Below, piece after piece: positions 37,392 through 48,200 of a DNA stretch of 64,000 nucleotides. The stretch lies in NCBI RefSeq assembly GCF_014698835.1, contig NZ_JACJTU010000043.1, forward strand, positions 1 to 64,000, in the 5' to 3' direction. The position numbers and the translations under genes are program-made. The notes under the pieces were generated by a model. That model saw nothing but the letters and a program-made list of their open reading frames with translations. It was not told the DNA's origin and did no database searches. The number at the start of each line of letters is the position of its first letter. The first letter of the stretch is position 1. This DNA comes from Nostoc paludosum FACHB-159. GTDB lineage: Bacteria; Cyanobacteriota; Cyanobacteriia; Cyanobacteriales; Nostocaceae.

Positions 37392-37500
37392 TCCTTTGTA
37401 ATTGATATTTTTTATTCAGCCACTATTTCCACTTAGAGTTTAAGATTGTAAAGGCGATCAATTAAAAATCGTGACTTTAATATGCTGGGAATGGCAAAAA

Positions 37501-37866
37501 TTAATTATTAATTAATCGTTTGAGAATTCCTAGTAATTCCTCTCGATCGACTGGCTTAGATAAATAGCCTTCAGCGCCCAACATATTACCCCAAATTTTA
37601 TCTACATCACTATTTTTTGTAGAACAAAAAACCACAGGAATTTTGCTAGTGTTGGGGTTATTTTTCAGTTCGCGGCAAATTTCAAAACCACTTTTCCCTG
37701 GTAAAATTACATCAAGAAATATTAAATCAGGCTTATTTTTATCGATTTTGTCTTGAGCTTCCTCGCTACTTGTGGCACTAATCACAGAATAACCTGCCTG
37801 TTGTAAGTAACGGCTGATTATTTCCATATCAGTTAAGCCATCTTCAACAACTAAAACAGTATTCAT
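37501..37866 (-). CDS. ptxB: CheY-like response regulator of the phototaxis cluster
   Basis: A 121-residue single-domain receiver. The acidic pocket is V-V-E-D-G, the phosphoacceptor is Asp52 in F-L-D-V-I-L-P, and the conserved Lys is in L-S-K-P-V; Thr/Ser is at F-C-S-T. In ptx/hmp-type operons this protein and the PatA-like regulator receive phosphate from the CheA protein. It lies 109 bases before the CheW gene on the same strand. Confidence 0.92.
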   Translation of the reverse strand: MNTVLVVEDGLTDMEIISRYLQQAGYSVISATSSEEAQDKIDKNKPDLIFLDVILPGKSGFEICRELKNNPNTSKIPVVFCSTKNSDVDKIWGNMLGAEGYLSKPVDREELLGILKRLINN

Positions 37867-38702
37867 GGCAACTACCTATTAGATCTTTCTCAAAATGTAA
37901 ATACAACTGAACTATGAAGCAAATAATTTTGGATTTACTGCACCGACTCTTAGGACACAACTAAAGGTTTTGAGATTTTAACTCACTCAAAAATCTCAAA
38001 TTGGCACATTCAAATTAGCAATACAAATCCTATAGTATTTGTGAACAAATATATGGAAGTGACTAGAGACTGGCATATTAACCTCTTTGCCGCAACCAAT
38101 ATTTTACAACTCAAATAGAATTGCTATAAATACAAAAACTTGTATTTATCTAATTTTGATTCAAGCTTTATATATAAACCTCAGAAAAAGTACGTAACAA
38201 ACATAATTTCAGACTTTTTCTGGAACATAAAATAGCTTGAGTCGTCAATAATTCAGAAATTAAGATTTACATTATCTATGGCTAATTAATACATGAATAA
38301 GTTAGCTCAGGTCTCTACTAAATCTTTGACGCAGTAGAATACGGAATTTAAAACTAAAACAGCGTTGATATCTGCCTTTAGGATTTAACTTGCGTACTTC
38401 ATTAATTTAAAATCAGTTTTAATAAAAATTTCTGTCCTTCAAAACGCTAATCTAAACTGTAAGGTTTCAGCTAAAAATCATATGAATAAGTAAAAAAATT
38501 AGATGCGGTTTCAAACCACACCTAATTATCTCTTTTAAATTCTGGATTCTGAGTTTTTATTCATCACCCCAGTAAGTTAATTACCACTGAGATTGGCAAG
38601 TCTATGTGTTGGTAAAAATTTTTGTTATGGCTAGTCCTAATTAACGTTCTCATGTCGAAAAATCAAATTTTTGAGTTAATTAAACAATCTGATGATTAAT
38701 CA
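37867..38702. other. Long intergenic region inside the taxis cluster
   Basis: About 836 AT-rich bases between the PatA-like gene and the CheY gene on the same strand. No open frame with protein-like composition and no clear hairpin terminator was seen. The length suggests a separate promoter for the CheY-CheW-receptor genes or a non-coding RNA, but neither is demonstrated. Confidence 0.4.
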
Positions 38703-39926
38703 TCAAGAAAAATTACTAACTTGCTGATTAAAAACCTCTACATTCGATTTATTTTTGTCAATGGATACACTCGATGTCGGTAAATATTTTCGTACTATAC
38801 CCATTACCTTATCAGCCACTACAGGTTTAGTCAGAAAATCTGTAGAACCGACCACCTTGGCACGAACTCTATCTAAAAGACCATCGCTGCCTGTTAATAT
38901 AATCACTGGCGTATTGGCGAAGGCAGATATTCGTCGCAACTGAGTACAGATTTCATAACCACTGGCGACTGGCATAATTAAATCCAAGAAAATCAAGTCT
39001 GGTTTGTCTTGAATCAGGGTTGGTAGAGCTTGTACTGCATCTTCAATTTTGACAAATCTTAGTCCGTTGGAAGTAATAATTTCCTCTAGCATTTTACAAA
39101 CCTGCGGACTATCATCCACGCAGGCTACAAGTGGAACATTTGGCTTCTTGGGTTGTGGGGTGACAGCTTTATTGTTGACCTCACTCGCTACAAAAGGTAA
39201 GTCAGCTACTTCCACCAATTCAATAATTCCTTTGAGAATATAAGGAAGCAATGAACGAGTTAGGGGTAGTAGACTTTGCTTCATTTTCACGGCTAAATCT
39301 CGCAGAGTAAATTTACCGTTGATTAAATTGACAAAGTTTTTGTAGACAGATGGACTCACTATTTGCTGGAGTTGTTCTGGTCGTCGCACAACAGGTGCTA
39401 AGTCAGGAGAAAAATTTGCTAAACCAGCTTCTGACCAGATTTTCCACGAATCTTGCATATGCTTGACAGACATTTCTGCACTCGTGAAATTTATTGGTGT
39501 TTCTAAAATAACCTCTTGGCTACGATTGCAAGTGATAGAAGCGAAATTTGCTTGCAAAGCTAGGTCAAATAATAATTCTGTTATGGTGTTTTCGGCAATA
39601 GACTGAATTTGTTCCCTCTGGATTTTCTGTTTTTTATGCAAGATTTCTATTAGGCGATAATCCCAGTAATCTATTGACACGTCTTGGGAGCGCAACTGTA
39701 ATTTATCAACGTCAATCTGGGGGCAATTTTGAAGCATGTTTCTACGCCAGCGCCGAAAGGGATGAGTTCCCCCTGTTGCCCAAACTATGCGTCCTAAGCG
39801 ATAGTAAAAAGTCCATTGGCTCCCCTTTGAACTTTTAATATTTAATTTGCCATTGTATTGTAGTTGAGTACAAGTTTTAAATTCATTCACTAAGTTATTT
39901 GAAACCATCAATTCCGACTGGGCCAT
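38703..39926 (-). CDS. ptxA: PatA-like response regulator of the phototaxis cluster
   Basis: A 407-residue protein. The N-terminal PATAN domain (about 10-150) has G-K-L-N-I, W-T-F-Y-Y-R-L-G-R-I-V-W-A-T-G-G and F-R-R-W-R-R. A helical linker follows (160-240). The C-terminal receiver (about 265-385) has V-D-D-S in the acidic pocket, phosphoacceptor Asp315 in F-L-D-L-I-M-P, and T-K-P-V with the Lys. PatA, its namesake, affects heterocyst position, and PATAN proteins also steer type IV pilus polarity in phototaxis. It is probably the first gene of the cluster, with an AT-rich 640-base leader region upstream. Confidence 0.92.
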   Translation of the reverse strand: MAQSELMVSNNLVNEFKTCTQLQYNGKLNIKSSKGSQWTFYYRLGRIVWATGGTHPFRRWRRNMLQNCPQIDVDKLQLRSQDVSIDYWDYRLIEILHKKQKIQREQIQSIAENTITELLFDLALQANFASITCNRSQEVILETPINFTSAEMSVKHMQDSWKIWSEAGLANFSPDLAPVVRRPEQLQQIVSPSVYKNFVNLINGKFTLRDLAVKMKQSLLPLTRSLLPYILKGIIELVEVADLPFVASEVNNKAVTPQPKKPNVPLVACVDDSPQVCKMLEEIITSNGLRFVKIEDAVQALPTLIQDKPDLIFLDLIMPVASGYEICTQLRRISAFANTPVIILTGSDGLLDRVRAKVVGSTDFLTKPVVADKVMGIVRKYLPTSSVSIDKNKSNVEVFNQQVSNFS

Positions 39927-40569
39927 ATTTTGTTCCTTTTCTTAAAAAGCTAGCTCGTGAAAAACCCACACTAGCTATATAGTGGTCAGCAAATATGTTG
40001 ATAAGTGCAAATATATTAATTACATAGCAGACTAAATTAAAATTATTAAAAACAAGATAAATAAGGAATATAGTAACAGTATTGCTAGTAAATGATTTAT
40101 TTAGCAGATGTTTACGATCGCCATACGTGGTTTTTCTGCTAATATTTCATCACTAAACTTGAGTTGCTATAGCCTACATCACCAAAATTATTTCAGTATC
40201 GATAGTTCATTTTAATGATTATCATACCAAAACATATCCGTACAAGTTCTGAATTATTTTTCAAAAAAATAGCATTTTATATTCCAGATATTTTTCATAT
40301 TGATTCTGATTCTCAAGAGAATATAATAAGAAAGATTTCTTAAAATCAACAAATATTAATATATTATTAAAAAGTCTACGATCGCTATTAGTTTGCCGCT
40401 GATATTTGGTAGCTATTCTAACAATTAGTATTCTAACAATTAGAAATAGCAATCCAGCGTTATGGAGTAGGCACTGCTTACGGTTCACTCAAACCCTGAT
40501 TTTCACTTGTAAACAGTGCCCCCTGTCGGATTATTAAGAGTCTTGCTAACTGTTAGTATGCAGCAGTTA
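39927..40569. other. Intergenic region upstream of the taxis cluster
   Basis: About 640 AT-rich bases, the probable promoter region of the PatA-like gene on the minus strand, and downstream of nothing on the plus strand. An open frame at 40261-40488 on the minus strand lacks protein-like composition and is not called. Confidence 0.4.
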
Positions 40570-41496
40570 TCAGGCTTGGTTGTGGTTTTTGTGGCTGACA
40601 ACGGCTGCTCTGAGATTACCTTGGTGTTGAGCAAGAAGCCGATCGCCCTCCTCTTTTTCTAAACCAGTCCAGTGCATTAATAGAGCTAGCTTTACCCACT
40701 TGCCACTACGTTCTAATAAAAAACCAGCAGCTTCCCGGCTTAAACCTGTGAGGTCTTGTAAGATTCGCAAAGCGCGATCGCGTAGCTTTTGATTTGTCAC
40801 CGCCACATCCACCATGCGATTGCCGTAAACTTTACCCAGCTTGACCATCACCCCAGTGGAGAGGATATTTAAAGCTAATTTTGTGGCTGTACCAGCTTTG
40901 AGGCGAGTTGAACCAGCAACGATTTCTGGCCCTGTTAATAGGCGAATGTCAATATCGGCATCAAAGCTAACTTGTTCGGTGGGAACACAGGCGATAAAAA
41001 TAGTAGCGGCTCCCCGCTGACGAGCTGCATTCAGGGCACCGTGGACGTATGGCGTTGTTCCACCGGCTGTGATGCCAACTACCACATCTAACTGTGTAAT
41101 CTGGCGTCCTGCGATCGCAGTTTCACCATCTTCGATGCTGTCTTCTAAATCTTCAGAACTGCGTACCAGCGCACCAGCACCACCAGCGATAATTCCCTGT
41201 ACCAACTCTGGAGGCGTACAAAAAGTAGGGGGACACTCGGCAGCATCTAATACCCCTAATCTACCACTTGTACCCGCACCAACATAAAATAAGCGTCCTC
41301 CTTGGTGCAAACGCTCTGCGGTGCGTTCAATGGCTTGTGCCAACTCAACTTTCGCCGCTGCAACTGCCGCCACTGCCTTTTGATCTTCATTATTAAACAG
41401 CTCCACCAATTCCAGAGAACTCAGCTGGTCTAGGTTCAGACTGTTAGGATTTACTAGTTCAGTTAAAAGATGCCCGCGTTCCTGTAAGTTTGTCAT
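40570..41496 (-). CDS. murQ: N-acetylmuramic acid 6-phosphate etherase
   Basis: A 308-residue SIS-domain enzyme that cleaves the lactyl ether of MurNAc 6-phosphate to give GlcNAc 6-phosphate and D-lactate in peptidoglycan recycling. The SIS signature G-A-G-T-S-G-R-L-G-V-L-D-A-A-E-C-P-P-T-F (residues 73-92) is exact, and G-I-T-A-G-G-T-T-P-Y-V and the C-terminal UBA-like helices (L-T-G-L-S-R-E-A-A-G-F-L-L) are present. The length is normal. A short heptamer repeat separates it from the DUF3110 gene upstream. Confidence 0.95.
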   Translation of the reverse strand: MTNLQERGHLLTELVNPNSLNLDQLSSLELVELFNNEDQKAVAAVAAAKVELAQAIERTAERLHQGGRLFYVGAGTSGRLGVLDAAECPPTFCTPPELVQGIIAGGAGALVRSSEDLEDSIEDGETAIAGRQITQLDVVVGITAGGTTPYVHGALNAARQRGAATIFIACVPTEQVSFDADIDIRLLTGPEIVAGSTRLKAGTATKLALNILSTGVMVKLGKVYGNRMVDVAVTNQKLRDRALRILQDLTGLSREAAGFLLERSGKWVKLALLMHWTGLEKEEGDRLLAQHQGNLRAAVVSHKNHNQA

Positions 41497-41511
41497 TTGT
41501 CCCCTTGTTAT

Positions 41512-41554
41512 TAGTCATTAGTCATTAGTCATTAGCCCAATGCCCAATGCCCAA
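41512..41554. repeat. Short tandem repeats TAGTCAT and CCCAATG
   Basis: About three copies of TAGTCAT (41512-41535) run straight into about three copies of CCCAATG (41536-41554), filling the gap between murQ and the DUF3110 gene. These are typical short tandem repeats of Nostocales intergenic DNA. Confidence 0.8.
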
Positions 41555-41974
41555 TTACAATAATCCTTCCAATTGGCGACGAATTTTGTCTAATTCAGAA
41601 TTAGACAATTCTGGTTCTTCTGGTGGCTCTTGGTTGGAATCCAAGAAGTCCTCAGGAATATCATCTTCTTTTTGGACATCTGGTTGCCAGTCGGTTTCTT
41701 CAACGTTAACTTCTGGCGGGGTGACAACTAAATTACTGTTTTCTGGGACGATTTCCCAGTCATATCCGGCACTTTCGCAAAATTGTTGGATTTCCTCAGC
41801 ATCGATCGCCTCTGGTGTAGGAGTGGGGAAATCTTGAGCTTCCAGCATCAGGGCATAGCGCGTGGCGTCGTCTTCTGACTCGAACATCAGAATTGTATTG
41901 TGATCGCCTTTCCGAATCGTGTGAATCCCCTCATTTTCGGTTCCAGCATTAAACATTAACACAAAAACACGCAT
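41555..41974 (-). CDS. DUF3110 domain protein
   Basis: A 139-residue protein with the DUF3110 pattern M-R-V-F-V-L-M-F-N-A-G-T-E-N-E-G-I-H-T and T-I-L-M-F-E-S-E-D-D-A-T-R-Y-A, followed by an acidic Pro/Glu-rich tail (about 90-139). DUF3110 is restricted to cyanobacteria and plastids and its role is unknown. The compact alpha/beta N-terminus looks like a ferredoxin-like ligand-binding domain. It is followed on the same strand by murQ after a short repeat. Confidence 0.9.
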   Translation of the reverse strand: MRVFVLMFNAGTENEGIHTIRKGDHNTILMFESEDDATRYALMLEAQDFPTPTPEAIDAEEIQQFCESAGYDWEIVPENSNLVVTPPEVNVEETDWQPDVQKEDDIPEDFLDSNQEPPEEPELSNSELDKIRRQLEGLL

Positions 41975-42251
41975 AAATGTAATTATCTATGATTTTCAGA
42001 TCTAGATCTATTTATATTAAAGTTCTAGGTTGTGCATCAGGGAAAGTCACACTTAGAATTTTCACTTTATTGAGATTTTCCTGAAAACGCCAACATCATT
42101 GAGCATAAGTATTGGATCGAGAAAATGCCGTAACTTAACCCATGAGGTCTTAAGGTCAGTTAACGTATGCTGGAAATGGCATACTGAATCAATGTGCCAG
42201 TTAATGCTTGTGCGTCCTCGCTGCATCCGGCAATTAATACAGTGAAAGGAA

Positions 42252-45200
42252 ATGACTAAATCTCCCAATCAAGACCGTTACTCCCCTTCTCCGATTCGTC
42301 AGCGTCCGTGGTTGCTGGTGTTGAGTCGCGGTGGCATTGCTTTGGGGGGAATTTTGCTGATTGGAATTGTCGGCGGTATTTGGCGGTTATGGATTTTTGT
42401 CCAAAAAGAGTTAACGCCTTTGGCGCAACAAAGTCTCACTACAACACTCAACCGCCCAGTAGAACTGGGAAGAGTCACAGAATTTTCCTTGACGGGAGTG
42501 CAGTTTGGTGCTTCGGCAATCCCCGCCACAGCCACAGATCCAGATCGCGCCACAGTCGAAGCTGTGGAAGTGACTTTTGACCTCTTGCAGTTAATTTTTA
42601 ACCGCCACCTCAAGCTAGATGTTACCTTAGTCAATCCAGATATTTACATCGAACAGGATAACCAAGGGCGCTGGGTTTCCACTGAAATCGCATCATCAGG
42701 TGAAGGCGGCGTTATTAAAACGGATTTGGATAAACTGCGGTTTCGCAATGCCAAGTTGGCGTTAATGCCGCAGAACAGGGGGCAAGAGGACGCGGGGACG
42801 CAGGGACGCAGGGACGCAAAAGGGGACGCGGGGACAGGGAGACGCGGCGACGCAAAGAGTTCTCTCACCGTGTCACCGCGTCTCCCACTCTCCGCGTCTT
42901 CTTCATCTCCCGTATCATTTTCCCAACTCAGCGGCTCTGCTCAACTTTTAGCAAACAATCAGCTGATCCGGTTGGAAGTCCGAGGTCAAGCAGACAGTGG
43001 TGGCAGTATTTCCATCCAGGGAGATACTCGTTCTAAGGCATTAGCAGGAAATTTGCAGTTGCGAGTACAAGATTTCCTGGCTGCGGATATTACTCGCCTG
43101 ATTGAGTTACCAGTGAATTTACAAGCGGGTCGAGTTAATGGTGACTTGTTGGTTCAGTTGACACCGCAACAGCCGACTTTATTGTTTGGTAGTGCTGCTG
43201 TGGAAGGGGTAACGGTTGAATTGCCGAAAGTGCCGCAAGTGTTGAGCAATAGCCAAGGAAACCTACGCTTCCAGGGAACCCAATTGCAGTTAGATAATGT
43301 TACTAGCAATTATGGCAAAATTCCCTTGGTGGCTAAGGGAATCATTGACACTCAAGCAGGCTTCAACTTAGCAGCGCGTGTAAATGCGGTGAGTTTAGCG
43401 AATGCTCTAAGTACTCTCAAGGTAAAACTACCTGTACCTGTAGCTGGACAAGTACAAGCAGATTTGCAGATTACTGGATCGACTAAAGAGCCAATTCTTT
43501 CAGGCAAAGTTGCCACGATCCAAACTGCCCGAATTGACAAGCTCGATTTTAATAGTATTAGTAGTAAATTTCAGCTTGTTAGTAGTTCGTCTTTAATTAC
43601 TCTCAAAGATATTCAAGGATTTGCGAAAGTCGGCGGTCAGATTACAGGAACTGGCACAATTGAAATTGGTAAAAATCCGCGATTGGATTTGAATTTCGCA
43701 GCTAAGAACGTTCCAGGGGATGCGATCGCCAAAGTTTACGAAACAACGCCCAATTTCCAAATTGGTAATCTCTCCGCTACAGCCCAATTATTCGGTGCTG
43801 CTACCAATGTCCAAACTGTGGTACAATTCCAAGCGCCTAACGGAACTTATCCGGGAACTGGGGAAGTGGGCATCGCTCCCAATCGTACCGTCTCTTTCCG
43901 CAATGTTGCTCTAAATGTCGGTGGTGGTACAGTCCGGGCTAATGGTAGTTACGCCAATGAGCGTTGGCAAGCTGTTGCTGTGGCCTCTGGGGTACAGGTG
44001 CAACGTTTTGTAGATACAAATCAACTGCAAAATGTCTCTTTGGCAGGGGCACAATTTAATGGCCGTCTCATCCTCTCAGGCAGCACAGCACCATTTGAAA
44101 TTGCCACGATTCGCACTCAAGGTGCAGCAGTAAACATTGGTGGCGGTACAGTTGCAGTTTCTAATATCCAACTCCAAGACCAAAATTTCTCTGCTCAACT
44201 TGTAGCTAATAATGTGCGGCTGGGACAAATATTGAAACAGTCTCCCCCAGCTTTAAATAATCCTTTGGCAGGTACATTCCAAATCGCAGGTAACAGAGAT
44301 AATTTCAGTCTAAAAACTCTGCGTGGCACTGGGGAAGGTCGCCTTGCCATTGGCGGCGGTACGGTTACAGCGAAAAATATCCAGCTTGTTAATGGTTTAT
44401 ATCAGGCGCAAGTCCAGGCGAAGAATGTGCCAGTGCAGCAGTTAGCAGCAGTACCAAAGCAGTTTCAAGGCGCGTTAAGTGGTGAACTGGATGTGGCGGG
44501 TTCTGTTGAATCTTTTCAACCGCAAGCCATCCAAGCCAGCGGTCAAGCACGGATAAATGTTGGGCGTGGGATAATTACAGCCTCTAATATCCAACTTGTT
44601 AATGGTGCATACCAAGCGCAAATCCAGGCTAACAATGTACCTGTGCGCCAGTTAGCAGCAGTACCACCGCAGTTTCAAGGTGCGTTAAATGGTCAGTTCA
44701 ACGTTGCGGGATTAGTTGATTCTTTTGAACCAAAAGCAATTCAAGCCAACGGTCAAGCACTAATAAATGTTGGCGGTGGAACGATCGCAGCTTCTAATAT
44801 CCAAGTGGGTAATGGTGTATACCAAGCACGAGTTCAGGCAAATAACGTACCGTTGCAGCAGTTGGCAGCAGTACCGCCACAATTGCGAGGAACGTTAACT
44901 GGTCAAGCCAACGTTGCGGGTTCTGTTGAGTCCTTTCAACCCCAAACAATCCAAGCCGTTGGCCAAGGACAAATAAATGTTGCAGGCGGTACGATCGCAG
45001 CTTCTAATATTCAAGTAGCGAATGGTCGCTATCAAGGAATTATTGATGCTTCCGGTGTGGAATTAAGTCGGTTAAATCAACAATTGCGCGGTCAATTTGG
45101 CGGCAAGTTGCAATTAGCTGGCACGCTGGCATCCTCTCAATTAGCTGATGTGCGTGCTGCTGGACAGGTGCAGTTATCCCAAGGCCTTCCCGGTCTTGAA

Positions 45201-48200
45201 CGACCACTGACAGCTGCGATCGCTTGGAATGGTGAAAGGCTGACCATTGAGCAAGCAACTGCCCCCGGTTTAAATGTTACTGGTAGCATATTAGCCAACG
45301 CCAAACAACCAGGGATACCGGAAATTACTGCTCTAAATCTGAATATCCAAGCCGAAAATTACGACTTAAAACAGTTACCCGTCAATCTTCCGAATCAGGT
45401 TGCAGTGGCGGGGAGAGTCGATTTTAACGGACAAGTTACTGGCAAGCTACCTCTGCCAAATGTAGTCGGACAAATTAATTTACGAGACTTTGTTGTTCAA
45501 GATATTGCTTTTGAGCCGCTGTTAACTGGAAATATCAACACAGTACAGGGACGCGGGTCGAGTTTGAATTTGGCAGGAAATCGCGATCGCCTTGCTTTCA
45601 ATTTAGATGCCAATAATCGCCCAAAATCCTTTTTAGTACAATGGCAGGAAGCATCGGCATCAGGTAATGTTCGAGGAAATGATTGGACGCTCAAAGTCGC
45701 AAACTTCCCCTTACAAATATTGAATTTGTCACCACCTCCAAGTACTCGTCTCGGTACTGGAAAAATAGCTGGATTATTAACAGGGGATTTGCTTTTTAAT
45801 CAAGAGACATTTGCAACAAATGGAAATTTAGCGATCGCTAACCCAGAAATTGGACGATTAAAGGGCGATCGTTTAGCGGCTCAATTCCGTTACAGTAATG
45901 GTAACGCTACCCTAACTAGTAGCCAATTTATCAAAGGTAGCAGTATTTATGCTGCTGTTGGTACTTTTGCCCAAACAGCTCAAGGCCCCCAACTAAAAGG
46001 CAAACTCAATGTCAACCAAGGCAAAATCGAAGATGTTCTGGCTGTAGCGCAGGTCTTTGATTTACAGGATTTACAAGGTGGTTCAAACCAAAACTACGGC
46101 ACAGCAGCGGATCTGGCCACCAATCCCCAAGGCTGGTCAAATCAGCCTTTATTGAACCAACTCCAGCGATTTTCTGAAATTGAAGCCTTGGTAGCAGAAG
46201 AGGAACAACAACGACTTGATTCTAGCCCCATACCGGATTTAGCTGACTTAAAAGGTACTTTCAACGGGGAAGTAGCTCTAGATACATCTGGCAGCAATGG
46301 ATTGGCAGTGCAATTTAATTTGAATGGAGAAAACTTTGCCTGGGGTAAAAAAGAAGAACGCAGCCGTTATTATACTGCCGAAAAATTGATTGCCGAAGGC
46401 AACTTTGAAAACGGCGTTTTGAGTTTGCGACCTTTACGCATCGAATCTCAAAACAGGCTGATTGCCTTCACAGGTAACATTGGCGGTGATGAACAATCTG
46501 GTCAATTGCGGGTGAATAATTTTCCCGTACAAGTTTTGAATAATTTTGTGAAATTGCCAGTTGGCATTACAGGTAATGTAAACGCTACAGCAGCTTTAGC
46601 AGGTAGTATTGCTAATCCCCAAGCCAGAGGGGAATTACAAATTACAGAAGGAACACTAAATCAGAACCCAATACAGTTAGCAACCGCAAGTTTCAGCTAT
46701 GCCAATGGACGCTTAAACTTTGGTAGTACTGTTGCAGTTAGCGGGCCACAACCAGTGGATATTACTGGCAGCATACCATATAAATTGCCTTTTGCAACGG
46801 TGGCACCAGACAGCGACCAAATCAGTTTGGATATGAAATTAGAAAACGAAGGATTAGGACTGTTAAACGCATTAACTAATCAAGTGGTGTTTGAGAAAGG
46901 TGAAGGACAAGTAGACCTGAAGGTGCGCGGAACATTGCAACAACCAGAGGTAGATGGAATTGCCACTGTTAATAATGCTACTTTCTCAACCCAAGCTTTG
47001 CCGGGTAAACTCAGACGTGTTACAGGTAAAGTGCTGTTTAATTTTGACCGCATCTTAGTAGAAAATCTTCAAGGTAGATTTAGCCGAGGAAAGGTAGAAG
47101 TTGCTGGAGAAATTCCCATCTTTAACAATGAAAAAGTGGCTATCAACAATCCTCTAACCATTAATCTCGAACAGCTAACACTGAATCTCAAAGGACTTTA
47201 CCAAGGAGGTGCTAGCGGGAATTTGCAGATTACTGGTTCTGCCCTCAACCCCCTAATAGGCGGTAGAGTAGATTTATTTGACGGTCAGGTATTGCTAGCA
47301 GAATCTACCGACACTGATACATCTGCAAATGATAGCGGTCTTGGCTTATCATCCACAAAAGCCAATAAGCAGAATCAAACGAAAATTCCAGCTTTGCCCT
47401 CAGGCATTGCCAGATTTAATAATCTAGATTTAGAACTAGGTAAAAACGTTCAAATTACCCGTCCACCTATTCTTAGCTTCCGCGCTAGTGGTAATCTCAT
47501 AGTCAACGGCTCAATCAATCAGCCAGTACCCGATGGTACTATCCGATTAGAAAAAGGTGGAGTGAATTTATTTACTACCCAATTTAACCTTGTTCGTGGC
47601 TATAAACACACTGCAACTTTTAGTCCTTCCCAACCCCGCGACCCAAACTTGGATATTCGGCTATTTGCTAAGGTACTAGACGTAACTCAAGGTAATGATT
47701 TCAGCCGAATAAATACCACAGGTTTATCAGCTTTAGAAAGTGTTCGAGTCGAAGCTACTATTAATGGTCTCGCCAGCAAACTAAATGAAAATCTAGAACT
47801 CACAAGCAGTCCGTCACGTAGCCAAACCGAAATTGTTGCTCTTTTGGGAGGTGGGTTTGTAGACACCCAAGGACGTGGCGACAGTACTTTGGGTTTAATT
47901 AACATCGCCGGTTCAGCTGTGTTCAACAATTTTCAGTCAGCTTTTAATCAGATTGGTAGTACCTTTGGTTTAAGCGAACTGCGGATATTTCCTACCATTA
48001 TTTCTGAGAATCCTGAAGCGGGAAGAAGCAATTCAACTTTGGAATTAGCAGCCGAAGCCGGAGTTGATATTACTTCTAAGATATCCGTTTCTAGCATCAA
48101 AATTTTAACAACAAATGATCCCTTCCAATGGGGGGTTAATTATCGGATAAACGATGAATTTCGTGTCCGTGCTTCCACTAATTTAACTGATGATAGTCGT

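Noticed and set aside
40261..40488. 75-codon frame upstream of the PatA-like gene
   Set aside because: AT-rich, no ribosome site, no protein-like pattern.
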